Shown here piece by piece: positions 7,972 through 16,317 of a DNA stretch of 28,728 bases (the stretch's first letter is position 1; each line of letters opens with the position of its first letter). Both the position numbers and the translations under genes were made by a program. The stretch comes from Caldithrix sp. RBG_13_44_9 (lineage in GTDB: Bacteria > Calditrichota > Calditrichia > RBG-13-44-9), in assembly GCA_001771055.1 (NCBI GenBank), contig MESS01000037.1, positions 282 through 29,009 on the forward strand, read 5' to 3'. Under the pieces are notes generated by a model. It was not told the DNA's origin, made no database searches, and saw only the letters and a program-made list of their open reading frames with translations.

Positions 7972-8284
7972 TAAACGCCATACTCTCCCACGGGAATTAA
8001 TTCTAAAAAAAAAGTCTGACATCGAAACGGTATTTCAAAAGGGCAGGCGTTTTACTACCCAATGTTTGAGCATTTTTGTTTTCTCCTCTGAACGAACCCG
8101 AGTGGCCTTTCTGGTGAATAAGAAAATTGGAAAAGCACATCAACGGAATAGAATGAAACGGCTGGTCAGGGAAGCATATCGTCTGAATCGCCAAAACTTT
8201 GCGGGTAAAGAGATCATATTCTATATCAGGCAATATCTTGATGATTTTCAAGGCATTGTTGAACAAATAAACTCGGTGAATTAA
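7961..8284 (+). CDS. rnpA: ribonuclease P protein component
   Basis: RnpA is the protein subunit of RNase P and helps the catalytic RNA bind and process the 5' leader of precursor tRNAs. The 107-residue basic protein carries the family motif RNRMKRLVREAYR (about 66-78), preceded by VAFLVNKKIGKAHQR, and an N-terminal LKKKSDIETVFQKGRRF. The ATG at 7961 overlaps rpmH by 11 bases; an in-frame GTG at 7958 would add one residue. Neither start has a clear independent ribosome-binding site, so translation is probably coupled to rpmH. The spacing to yidD is 3 bases. Confidence 0.95.
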   Translation: MSSSKRHTLPRELILKKKSDIETVFQKGRRFTTQCLSIFVFSSERTRVAFLVNKKIGKAHQRNRMKRLVREAYRLNRQNFAGKEIIFYIRQYLDDFQGIVEQINSVN

Positions 8285-8287
8285 GCC

Positions 8288-8515
8288 ATGAGATATTTGC
8301 CGGTCTTACTGATCCGCTTTTATCGATCATTCATCTCGCCGCTGTTTCCTCCCAGCTGTCGCTTCTACCCCACCTGTTCCGCTTATGCCCAGGAGGCTTA
8401 CGAAAAATATGGTTTTATCAGAGGAAGCTGGCTGAGTCTGCGGCGAATTGTTAAATGCCACCCGTTTCATTCCGGAGGATATGACCCGGTTCCTCCATCA
8501 CCCATCGAGGATTAA
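8288..8515 (+). CDS. yidD: membrane protein insertion efficiency factor YidD
   Basis: YidD is a small membrane-associated protein that promotes insertion of inner-membrane proteins alongside YidC. The 75 residues show the family pattern: amphipathic LLIRFYRSFISPLFPPSCRF, the CRFYPTCSAYA motif with conserved cysteines (about residues 24-31), and KCHPFHSGGYDPVP at the end. It lies between rnpA and yidC, its canonical place, 3 bases after one and 2 before the other. Confidence 0.96.
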   Translation: MRYLPVLLIRFYRSFISPLFPPSCRFYPTCSAYAQEAYEKYGFIRGSWLSLRRIVKCHPFHSGGYDPVPPSPIED

Positions 8516-8517
8516 CC

Positions 8518-10305
8518 ATGGATAAGAAAACCATTATTGGAATTGTTTTAATCATTATTATTACTTTATTAATGCCATTTTATCAAAGATGGATCGGGGG
8601 CGACCAGAAACCCCCGGCCGATTCTTTACTGACCAGAGACACCTCGCTGGTTCTCCAGCCAGCTGCCTCAGATTCACAGGAAATTGTAGAGCCCGGGCCT
8701 GAATCTGTTCCTGACGGATCAGAAGAGGTTGATCAATCTACTGATGTCCTGGTTCAAGAAGCCGGACCTACGAAAACCATTCAGATTGAAAATGAGGTGT
8801 TCACCACAGTCTGGAGTACAGCCCGGGGCGCAAATCCGCTGTCCTGGGAATTGAAAAATTATCAGCACTATTCCGGAGGACCAATAAATCTTATAGCGGA
8901 TAATGCTCTGATAGTCAATTTTTTGAATGTGGACGGCAAGGAATTCAATTTGAATGACTATACCCTGTTTGCCGATTACCCAGATGGCCAAAAAGTTGTC
9001 CTGGATGCCAGCAATCCGCAGTATGAAGTGAAATATTACCTTCCGTTGAAAAATGGCCGGGTGATAAAGTCCCTGCGCTTTTATTATGATCACTATTCAT
9101 TCGATGTCATTATCTCGTTCGAGAACCTTCAGAACTATATCATTAACCGCCGCTATTTTATCGGCTGGGAAAATGGTTTGAAATCTTCCGAGAAAAATGT
9201 TGCAGATGATCTGACCTACAGCCGGGCGTATACCTATATGGCGGAAGAATTGATCAATCTCGATGCTTCTGATAAATACGGAGAGAAAGATTTTAACGGT
9301 CGGGTGGACTGGGCAGCGGTAAGGACCAAATATTTTTTGGTATCCCTGATTCCGACAGATGCAGGACGAACGAATGGGGTATCTATCGGTGGCGTAAAAA
9401 CGAAGATCAATAATCAGCGGGAGGAGAAGCAATATCGTTTCATCATCGACTCTCAGTACCAGCCTCTACCGACTCACTCCGATACGTTCAAGGTCTTTCT
9501 GGGTCCGCTGGATTATTACATTCTCAAAGATTATGGAGCTGACCTTCAAACCCTGGTGATGAATAAAGACTGGTATGAGCGCCTGTTCCGTCCAATCAGT
9601 TTAGTAATCATTCCGGCATTTAAATTTCTATATCGCTTTATCCCGAACTATGGGCTGGTGATTATTATTTTTTCGATTTTGATCAAGGTCTTGCTGCATC
9701 CGTTGACCAAGAAAAGTTATCAGTCCATGAGTGAGATGCAGTTCTTACAACCTAAAATGACTGAACTGCGTGAGAAATACAAAAATGAACCGCAGCGGAT
9801 GAACAGTGAACTGATGAAACTATATAAAGAGCACGGGGTGAATCCGCTGGGCGGTTGTCTGCCTATGCTGCTGCAAATGCCGGTATTGTTTGCCCTGTTT
9901 ATTGTCTTCCGCTCAACCATTCAGTTGCGACATCAACCCTTTGTGTTGTGGATGAAGGATCTCTCTGCTCCTGATGCTCTGCCTTTGGGAACAACCCTTC
10001 CACTAATCGGGGATAACATTCATGTTCTGCCGGTCCTGATGGGAATCACCATGATCTGGCAATCCAAGGTATCAATGACCGATCCGAAACAGAAATTCAT
10101 GATCTATTTTATGCCGATTTTTATGATCTTTATCTTTTATTCGCTCCCATCCGGGTTGAATCTGTATTATGCAATATTCAATATTTTGAGTATGGCGCAG
10201 ACCTACTTTATCAAAAAGAAAATGCACCCGGGAGAACCCCAGTCGGCGGGGATCGCAGCGGTTGGAAGCAAGGGCACCGCCGAGAGTAGCAAGAAGAAAA
10301 AGTAA
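8518..10305 (+). CDS. yidC: membrane protein insertase YidC
   Basis: YidC inserts and folds inner-membrane proteins, alone or with SecYEG. The 595-residue form is the Gram-negative type: an N-terminal signal-anchor (about 4-22), an acidic linker rich in Pro, Ser and Glu (about 30-80), a large periplasmic beta-sandwich (about 85-340), and the conserved insertase core (about 360-565) with five hydrophobic segments. In the first core helix, Lys stands in ILIKVLLHPLTKK where E. coli has the groove Arg; this keeps the positive charge. The segment YKEHGVNPLGGCLPMLLQMP is strongly diagnostic. The C-terminal tail is Lys-rich and may contact the ribosome. GAGG is 7 bases before the ATG. The jag/khpB gene found after yidC in many bacteria is absent here. 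Confidence 0.97.
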   Translation: MDKKTIIGIVLIIIITLLMPFYQRWIGGDQKPPADSLLTRDTSLVLQPAASDSQEIVEPGPESVPDGSEEVDQSTDVLVQEAGPTKTIQIENEVFTTVWSTARGANPLSWELKNYQHYSGGPINLIADNALIVNFLNVDGKEFNLNDYTLFADYPDGQKVVLDASNPQYEVKYYLPLKNGRVIKSLRFYYDHYSFDVIISFENLQNYIINRRYFIGWENGLKSSEKNVADDLTYSRAYTYMAEELINLDASDKYGEKDFNGRVDWAAVRTKYFLVSLIPTDAGRTNGVSIGGVKTKINNQREEKQYRFIIDSQYQPLPTHSDTFKVFLGPLDYYILKDYGADLQTLVMNKDWYERLFRPISLVIIPAFKFLYRFIPNYGLVIIIFSILIKVLLHPLTKKSYQSMSEMQFLQPKMTELREKYKNEPQRMNSELMKLYKEHGVNPLGGCLPMLLQMPVLFALFIVFRSTIQLRHQPFVLWMKDLSAPDALPLGTTLPLIGDNIHVLPVLMGITMIWQSKVSMTDPKQKFMIYFMPIFMIFIFYSLPSGLNLYYAIFNILSMAQTYFIKKKMHPGEPQSAGIAAVGSKGTAESSKKKK

Positions 10306-10320
10306 TCACATTTTTAATAG

Positions 10321-11715
10321 ATGTTTTCTTATAGTAATGACGATACCATTGTAGCCTTATCCACACCGCCGGGAAAAGGGGCTATTGCGATAGTGCGCAT
10401 GAGCGGCTCCCGGGCCTTGGCCATTCTCAACGAAATATTTTCGCCGCCGCTGGCCGAAGATCATAACCGTAAGGCGGTAACCGGTTCGGTTCACCATCGT
10501 GATAGCCAGAAGGTTATCGACGAATGTGTGGTTATCTATTACCAGTCTCCCCGTTCTTATACCGGGGAAGATGTCATCGAAATTTCCTGTCATTGCAATC
10601 CGATCATTATCGATCAGATCATTCAGCAGACCGTTAGCGGAGGTGCCCGGGTAGCCCAGCCGGGAGAATTCACCAAGCGGGCTTTTCTGAATCACAAGAT
10701 GGATCTGTCACAGGCCGAAGCAGTAGCGGCAGTTATTGCCGCGAAAACCCGGGCCGGATTAGCCTGCTCCCTGCGGCAGCTGGATGGAAGCTTCTCCCAA
10801 TTGATCACCGAAATACAGCAGGAAATTCTAAATCTGGCTTCCCTGATTGAGGCAAATCTAGATTTTAATGAGGAAGACCTGCAAGTATATGAAAAACCGG
10901 AAATCTTGAGCCGGGCCCAGGAAGTTGTCAATAAAATCGATAAGTTACTGCATACCTACGATTATGGACGCCTGCTAAAAGAAGGGGTGAAGTTACTTTT
11001 GTTAGGGAAACCGAATGTCGGGAAATCCAGTTTATTGAATGTGTTGGTAGAAAAAGAGCGAGCTATTGTCAGTGAACTGCCCGGGACCACCCGGGATTAT
11101 ATTGAGGAATTCACCCAGATCGAAGGCTTCCCGATCCAGATTGTAGATACGGCCGGGATCCGGGAAACTCTGGATATGATCGAAGAAATGGGTGTGAAGC
11201 GGGCCCTTAAACATATTGAATCTTCCGATCTGATTCTGGCCATTTTTGAGATTCACCGGCCGCTGGATGCCGATGACCTGCATCTGATCCATTATTTAAA
11301 TCGATACGTTCAGAAAAAAGTACCTTTCCTGGTAATTCTCAACAAATCAGATCTGGGCACAGATCACCATACCATTGAATCGCTAAAAGAATTGCGCAGT
11401 CCTATTGTGGAGGTTTCTGCCAGGACCGGTAGGAATATTGAACTCTTGAAGCAGCAAATCAAGAACAGTCTGTTGATCGACTCCGGTCTGGAGGAGGAAT
11501 CGGTAGTAGTGACCAATGCCCGGCACAAACAGGCATTGGATAAAGCCCGGCATGCTCTGAAGAATTTCCGGCGGGGAATGCAGAGCGGGATGGATGAGGT
11601 GGTTTTGGCTTCCGAGTTGCGCAGTGCCCTGGATTACCTGGGAGAGATTATCGGGGAGGTGAGCAGTGAAGATCTGCTCAATTATATTTTTAGCCAGTTT
11701 TGCGTCGGTAAGTGA
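10321..11715 (+). CDS. mnmE: tRNA modification GTPase MnmE
   Basis: MnmE (TrmE) works with MnmG to add the 5-carboxymethylaminomethyl group to U34 of certain tRNAs, using 5,10-methylene-THF or a similar one-carbon donor. The 464-residue protein has the N-terminal THF-binding domain beginning YSNDDTIVALSTPPG, a helical domain, an inserted G domain and the C-terminal catalytic FCVGK with Cys461. G-motifs are GKPNVGKSS (about 227-235), GTTRDY, DTAGI (about 276-280) and NKSD (341-344). The FCVGK end differs from the common FCIGK by one conservative change. No good ribosome-binding site precedes the ATG, 15 bases after yidC. Confidence 0.97.
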   Translation: MFSYSNDDTIVALSTPPGKGAIAIVRMSGSRALAILNEIFSPPLAEDHNRKAVTGSVHHRDSQKVIDECVVIYYQSPRSYTGEDVIEISCHCNPIIIDQIIQQTVSGGARVAQPGEFTKRAFLNHKMDLSQAEAVAAVIAAKTRAGLACSLRQLDGSFSQLITEIQQEILNLASLIEANLDFNEEDLQVYEKPEILSRAQEVVNKIDKLLHTYDYGRLLKEGVKLLLLGKPNVGKSSLLNVLVEKERAIVSELPGTTRDYIEEFTQIEGFPIQIVDTAGIRETLDMIEEMGVKRALKHIESSDLILAIFEIHRPLDADDLHLIHYLNRYVQKKVPFLVILNKSDLGTDHHTIESLKELRSPIVEVSARTGRNIELLKQQIKNSLLIDSGLEEESVVVTNARHKQALDKARHALKNFRRGMQSGMDEVVLASELRSALDYLGEIIGEVSSEDLLNYIFSQFCVGK

Positions 11716-11716
11716 T

Positions 11717-11732
11717 CGTTTCACGTGAAACA
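11717..11732. promoter_or_regulatory. parS-like site 1 (mnmE-mnmG junction)
   Basis: CGTTTCACGTGAAACA matches the ParB-binding consensus TGTTTCACGTGAAACA at 15 of 16 positions; the inner 14 bases form a perfect palindrome. It lies just after the mnmE stop and ends immediately before the ribosome-binding site of mnmG. Confidence 0.85.
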
Positions 11733-11744
11733 TAAGGAGTTGTT

Positions 11745-13634
11745 TTGAATAGAAATTACGATGTGATCGTCGCCGGTGGGGGACATGCCGGGATAGAGGC
11801 GGCACTGGCCACTGCCCGGCTGGGGTTGCGTACGGCTTTGGTCACTTTGCGGATCGATACCATCGGTAAAATGTCTTGCAATCCAGCCATCGGGGGTCTA
11901 GCCAAAGGGCATCTCGTGCGGGAGATCGATGCCCTGGGAGGCGAAATGGCCAAGTTAACCGATCGGGCCGGGATCCATTTTAAGATCCTTAACAAATCCA
12001 AAGGACCGGCGGTGTGGTCTCCCCGGGCTCAAGCTGACCGCCTTCAATATTCCCGGATTGCCCGGCAGGTGGTTTTATCACAACCAAACCTGGAAGTGAT
12101 CTCCGCCTCGGTCAATGGATTAAAGGTGACAGATGGAAAAGTAGTGGCCGCCCTGCTGAACCGGGATGAATGGATTCCCTGCCGGGCCTTGATCTTAACC
12201 TGCGGTACCTTTTTGAACGGCCGGATCTATATCGGACTGAATTCTTTTTCCAGCGGACGGGCCGGAGAAATGCCGGTCCGTGGACTTACCGAAGCGCTGG
12301 TCGAGTTGGGATTCATTTCTGGCAGATTGAAAACCGGTACACCTCCCAGAGTACACCGCGATTCTCTCGATTATCGGCAAATGGAAGAACAACCGCCTGA
12401 CCGTCCACCAGTTCCATTTTCCTTTCAGACCGATACCTTGAGTCAGGAACAGCTGAGTTGCCATATCACCCACACCAACCAGCAAACCCATGAATTTCTG
12501 CGGATGGGATTGGACCGTTCACCTATGTATACCGGTCTCATTTCCGGGGTTGGGCCGCGCTATTGCCCTTCAATCGAAGATAAAGTTGTCCGGTTCTCCG
12601 ATAAAGAACGGCATCAGCTATTCCTGGAGCCGGATGGATTTGATAATCCGGAAGTGTATGTCAACGGATTTGCTACCAGCCTTCCGGAAGATATTCAGTA
12701 TAAAGCCCTGCGCTCGGTAGCCGGGATGGAAAGGGCTCACATCATCCGGTTGGGGTATGCGGTGGAATATGATTTCTTCCCTTCTTACCAGATCCAGCAT
12801 ACCCTGGAGACCAAAAATATCGCAGGTCTGTACTTTGCGGGACAGATTAACGGCACCTCCGGTTATGAGGAGGCGGCTGCTCAGGGATTGATGGCCGGTA
12901 TCAATGCTGCCCTGAAATTGCAAGATCAGCCTCCGCTGATACTGGATCGTTCCCGGGCTTATATCGGAGTATTAATTGATGATCTGATTAGCAAAACTAT
13001 TCTTGAACCCTACCGGATGTTTACCTCCCGGGCTGAATTTCGATTATTGCTGCGGCATGATAATGCAGATTTGAGATTGATGGAGACCGGGAAAGAGATC
13101 AGGTTGCTGCCGGATGCCGCCTATCGTCGGATGCTGAACAAACGGCAGAAAATTGAACAGTTATTGGAACATACTGCTAGAACCTCTATCTCGCCCCAGC
13201 GATTTAATGAACTGGCAAAAAAAACCAACAGTAGTTTCATCACCCAATCGGTTCCAATGCGGCAATTAATGCGGCGACCGGAGATTAGCCTGAAAGACCT
13301 GCTGGAGGCAGCGGAACTGGATGATGGGTATTCCCATGATGAATTGGTCCATGTAGAGTTTGTCATCAAATATGAGGGATACTTGAAAAGACAGGCCGAA
13401 CTGGTTGAGAAGTTCAAAAAAATGGAGCACCAATCCATTCCGGCAGAATTTAACTACCATACTGTTTCTTCACTGTCCAGCGAAGCCAGGGAGAAGCTGA
13501 GCAAGATTCGTCCGGCTTCACTGGGACAGGCCTCCCGTATTGCCGGGGTAAGGCACGGGGATATCACGGTTCTCCTGATTTACCTGGAAAAATATTTTAG
13601 AAGTCAGGAACCTGTTTCACGTGAAACACTCTAA
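11745..13634 (+). CDS. mnmG: tRNA uridine-5-carboxymethylaminomethyl modification enzyme MnmG
   Basis: MnmG (GidA) is the FAD-dependent partner of MnmE in the wobble-uridine modification. The 629 residues include the N-terminal dinucleotide-binding motif VAGGGHAGIEAALATARLG (about 9-27), the ATLRIDTIGKMSCNPAIGG region, AYIGVLIDDLI and the family's PYRMFTSRAEFRLLLRHDNAD block. The start is TTG at 11745; AAGGAG at 11733-11738 is 6 bases upstream and no better in-frame start exists nearby. The last codons (PVSRETL) are encoded by a parS-like palindrome, so the C-terminal sequence is partly fixed by the DNA site. Confidence 0.96.
   Translation: MNRNYDVIVAGGGHAGIEAALATARLGLRTALVTLRIDTIGKMSCNPAIGGLAKGHLVREIDALGGEMAKLTDRAGIHFKILNKSKGPAVWSPRAQADRLQYSRIARQVVLSQPNLEVISASVNGLKVTDGKVVAALLNRDEWIPCRALILTCGTFLNGRIYIGLNSFSSGRAGEMPVRGLTEALVELGFISGRLKTGTPPRVHRDSLDYRQMEEQPPDRPPVPFSFQTDTLSQEQLSCHITHTNQQTHEFLRMGLDRSPMYTGLISGVGPRYCPSIEDKVVRFSDKERHQLFLEPDGFDNPEVYVNGFATSLPEDIQYKALRSVAGMERAHIIRLGYAVEYDFFPSYQIQHTLETKNIAGLYFAGQINGTSGYEEAAAQGLMAGINAALKLQDQPPLILDRSRAYIGVLIDDLISKTILEPYRMFTSRAEFRLLLRHDNADLRLMETGKEIRLLPDAAYRRMLNKRQKIEQLLEHTARTSISPQRFNELAKKTNSSFITQSVPMRQLMRRPEISLKDLLEAAELDDGYSHDELVHVEFVIKYEGYLKRQAELVEKFKKMEHQSIPAEFNYHTVSSLSSEAREKLSKIRPASLGQASRIAGVRHGDITVLLIYLEKYFRSQEPVSRETL
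13613..13628. promoter_or_regulatory. parS-like site 2 (inside the mnmG 3' end)
   Basis: TGTTTCACGTGAAACA is a perfect 16-base palindrome identical to the broad bacterial parS consensus. It is read as VSRET in MnmG and ends 6 bases before the end of the gene. Confidence 0.92.
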
Positions 13635-13658
13635 CCATTGCTCTGTGGTAGATTTAAC

Positions 13659-13674
13659 TGTTTCACGTGAAACA
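13659..13674. promoter_or_regulatory. parS-like site 3 (mnmG-rsmG spacer)
   Basis: A second perfect TGTTTCACGTGAAACA, 46 bases (centre to centre) from site 2, in the spacer before rsmG. Two perfect copies this close together are not expected by chance. Confidence 0.92.
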
Positions 13675-13720
13675 GCCGAGATAAAAATGAAACTGAATTC
13701 TGAAAAAGGACCTTTGTCAA

Positions 13721-14389
13721 ATGCTGCCTACTCCTGAATTCATGATAAAAAGAATTTTACCTGACAGCTCCACCAGTCAAATGCGACAGGTATTCAGCTA
13801 TGTTAACTTATTACGTCTTTATGGAGAAAGGGTCAACCTGGTTTCTCAAGCGGACCTCTCACGGTTATGGGAAAATCATATCTACCCTTCTGTTATTGCC
13901 CTCCGGCTGCTGGAAATTCCTCAACAAGCACGGCTGATTGACGTGGGCAGTGGCGGGGGACTGCCGGCAATTCCTCTGAAAATCATGAGACCCGATTTGG
14001 CTATTGTCCTGGTCGAATCCTCCCGTAAAAAATCAGCCTTTCTGAAGAAAGTGATTCAGGAAATTGACCTCCCCGGTATCCAGGTGCTCAATACCCGGCT
14101 TTTTCCGGAAGATCAAAAATTCCCGCATCAGAACACCTTTGAAGTGATGACCGCGAGAGCATTAGCTACACTTGAAGAATTAATACCAATGGCGCAGATG
14201 CTCTTAAAACCAACAGGATTTCTGCTGGCCTGGAAAGGGGAGACTGACTTGCTCGAAATGAAAAGTGCTGCCAGTCATGGGACTTTTGATTATCTTGAAT
14301 ATCAGGTACCGGTAGAATTTTATCCCATTTCTGAAAAATTCAGCTCCCTGCGTCTGCTAAAAATCTGGTTTGAAAACAGGCAAGAATAA
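13721..14389 (+). CDS. rsmG: 16S rRNA (guanine-N7) methyltransferase RsmG
   Basis: RsmG (GidB) methylates N7 of G527 of 16S rRNA with S-adenosylmethionine. The 222 residues show an N-terminal helical part (LLRLYGERVNLVSQ; WENHIYPS), the SAM-binding motif LIDVGSGGGLPAIPL (about 72-86), an acidic VLVESSRKK strand end, and TARALATLEEL. The ATG at 13721 is preceded by AAAAAGGA at a rather long distance (about 10 bases); a 16-codon frame from 13687 ends in the rsmG start region and may be fortuitous. The place after mnmG is the usual one. Confidence 0.94.
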   Translation: MLPTPEFMIKRILPDSSTSQMRQVFSYVNLLRLYGERVNLVSQADLSRLWENHIYPSVIALRLLEIPQQARLIDVGSGGGLPAIPLKIMRPDLAIVLVESSRKKSAFLKKVIQEIDLPGIQVLNTRLFPEDQKFPHQNTFEVMTARALATLEELIPMAQMLLKPTGFLLAWKGETDLLEMKSAASHGTFDYLEYQVPVEFYPISEKFSSLRLLKIWFENRQE

Positions 14390-14506
14390 ACGGTGGTTCT
14401 GGATCCGGATATTTCTCATGCAAGAAAAGTAGCCATCTCTTTAGAATTTTTTTTTAAATTAACACCAGACAAAACCTATTATGAACCGTTAACAATCGAT
14501 TAGTCT

Positions 14507-15496
14507 ATGAAAATTATCTCTTTTATTATACAGAAAGGCGGATGTGGCAAAACCACTACCACTGTCAATACCGCCGGATATCTGGCTCTGAATGGATATA
14601 AAGTCCTGTGTGTGGATATGGACCCTCAGGGAAATTTAACCCAGCATTTCGGGTATGATAATGAATCGCTGGATCGAACCATTCTGAATCTGTTCCAGAA
14701 ATCCGCCTCCTTCGAGGAGGTGGTACTGAAAAGGGAGGAATTCTTGCATATCCTTCCCAATAATATTGATACTGCCGCGGCTGAAATAACCCTGCAAAAA
14801 TCAATGTCACGGGAATATTTGCTCCGGGATGTTTTATCATCCCTGAATAATGAATATGATTTTGTATTCATTGATTGCCCTCCAACCCTTGGTCTGTTCT
14901 CCATTAATGCTCTGGCCGCTTCACATGAGTTTGTTCTCATTGTCTCGCCAGAATTTTTTCCCATGAAGGCCATTAAACCGCTGTATGAGACCTATTGCAT
15001 GGTGAAAAACCGCCTGAACCACTCCCTGCAATTCAACGGAATCATGCTGACCATGTGTGATTTCAGGACCCGGCACAGCCAGGAAGTTCTCCAGATATTG
15101 AAGAAAAACTTTCCCCATAAACTTTATAAATCCTATATCCGCAATAATGTGAGTCTAAAAGAAGCGTCATCTTATGGTCAGACTATCTTTGAACATAATC
15201 CGGCCTCGGTCGGGGCCTTCGATTATCAGAATTTTTCAGAAGAATTCATCCGGGATCACCATAAAAACAAAGCTAAACGGGACTATTACCAGCAAAAATT
15301 TGATTCCCTGAGTCAGGATCAGCAAAATCAGATTATGAACTTTGCCCAGCGGAATCTTTCTCTGTTTATTAAAAACGGCCTGGAAAAACTTCCCGAAAAT
15401 ACCGTTATCCGTGAAGCGTTCCTTATAGAAAGAAATAAGGTAATGGAAAAAATATTTCCTTACCGGACTAATGTATTGATAGGGTCGTCCCCATGA
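14507..15496 (+). CDS. ParA/Soj-family ATPase with a C-terminal extension
   Basis: The 329-residue protein belongs to the deviant-Walker ParA/MinD ATPases. The Walker A motif KGGCGKTT has the signature Lys10 and the P-loop Lys15; Walker A' is CVDMDPQGN (about 36-43) and Walker B is FIDCPP with Asp123. The ParA end motif (NVSLKEASSYGQTIFEHNPAS) is present around residues 214-234. Typical Soj is about 250 residues; this one continues for 70-80 more, a Lys/Gln-rich, helical-looking tail of unknown role. In most bacteria parB follows here. Instead the stop overlaps the start of a barrel-like protein gene by 4 bases. It may serve chromosome segregation with the nearby parS sites, or be an orphan ParA positioning other cargo. 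The ribosome-binding site is weak. Confidence 0.85.
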   Translation: MKIISFIIQKGGCGKTTTTVNTAGYLALNGYKVLCVDMDPQGNLTQHFGYDNESLDRTILNLFQKSASFEEVVLKREEFLHILPNNIDTAAAEITLQKSMSREYLLRDVLSSLNNEYDFVFIDCPPTLGLFSINALAASHEFVLIVSPEFFPMKAIKPLYETYCMVKNRLNHSLQFNGIMLTMCDFRTRHSQEVLQILKKNFPHKLYKSYIRNNVSLKEASSYGQTIFEHNPASVGAFDYQNFSEEFIRDHHKNKAKRDYYQQKFDSLSQDQQNQIMNFAQRNLSLFIKNGLEKLPENTVIREAFLIERNKVMEKIFPYRTNVLIGSSP

Positions 15497-16317
15497 AGGT
15501 GATTTACCTGTTCATTTTCCAATCGCTGCCATTGATGGCTGCTTTTGAACTATCCATGTCCGATGCTAACCTGAGCGGACTTTCCGGAAGTGCCGTGGCC
15601 AGCGATCAAATCTATAGTGCCTATCTTTTGAATCCGGCAGTGACCGCAGCTCTGGATCATCACAACTTTGGGATTCAATATTTTAAACCATATGGGATTT
15701 CGGAATTAAATTCCGGATCGATGGTGAGCAACATCATTACCTCCTTCATCAATGCCGGACTGGCTGTATCAAGCCTGGGCAATGAGATTTATCATGAAAA
15801 TCAGGTGATCGTGAATTTTTCCCGCGGTCTATTAAAACGCAGGTTTTTTATCGGTCTTAATTTGCGGTGGTATTCCATCCAGGTAAAAAATTATGAAAAC
15901 CTGAACGTCCTGGGAATGGACGCGGGAGTGCAGTATAAACTTTATCCCGGCCTATTGATGGGATTTTCCCTCCTGAATCTGAATCAGCCCTTAGTTTATC
16001 AACGCAAAGAAGAATTACCTTTGGTTGCCAATTGGGGTATGCAAATCAGTTTAACCGATCAGTTTACGTCCTATTTAAGCATCCAGAAGGATGCCTGGTT
16101 TGCTCCCAGCGTACGGTTCGGATTCAGTTTTTGGGTTAATTCATTTCTTAGAATTCAGAGTGGAATCAATAGTTATCCGGCCATTCCGTCGTTTGGATTC
16201 CACCTGAAACGAAATTGGGTAGCCGTTGATTATTCCCTGCAATACCATTTCGACTTGGGTATTACCCATTTTTGGGGTTTATCTTTTAGTAAGAGCAGTG
16301 GGTACCATGAGAAATAG
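15493..16317 (+). CDS. PorV/PorQ-like outer-membrane barrel protein
   Basis: A 274-residue protein with a short hydrophobic N-terminus ending near MAAFELSMSDANLSGLSG and then alternating amphipathic strands with many Gly and aromatic residues, as in a beta-barrel. The early sequence SAVASDQIYSAYLLNPA resembles the conserved N-terminal region of PorV/PorQ-like (UPF0164-type) outer-membrane proteins that in FCB bacteria serve type IX secretion or related export. The match is by pattern only, without a signature residue. It begins in the stop of the ParA gene (ATGA at 15493-15496) and overlaps the start of the next gene by 11 bases, so all three seem to be translated together. Confidence 0.55.
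   Translation: MKVIYLFIFQSLPLMAAFELSMSDANLSGLSGSAVASDQIYSAYLLNPAVTAALDHHNFGIQYFKPYGISELNSGSMVSNIITSFINAGLAVSSLGNEIYHENQVIVNFSRGLLKRRFFIGLNLRWYSIQVKNYENLNVLGMDAGVQYKLYPGLLMGFSLLNLNQPLVYQRKEELPLVANWGMQISLTDQFTSYLSIQKDAWFAPSVRFGFSFWVNSFLRIQSGINSYPAIPSFGFHLKRNWVAVDYSLQYHFDLGITHFWGLSFSKSSGYHEK

Noticed and set aside
10357..10365. A perfect DnaA box (TTATCCACA)
   Set aside because: It is a single copy that falls inside the MnmE coding sequence (ALSTP codons) with no cluster or AT-rich unwinding region nearby.
13687..13737. 16-codon frame before rsmG that overlaps its start
   Set aside because: It is too short to support without conservation, and the parS site just before it explains the spacer. 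A coupling leader peptide remains possible.
14565..14973. Antisense frames opposite the ParA gene and similar long frames opposite mnmG, yidC and rnfC
   Set aside because: They are shadows of strongly supported genes and have no motifs or starts of their own.
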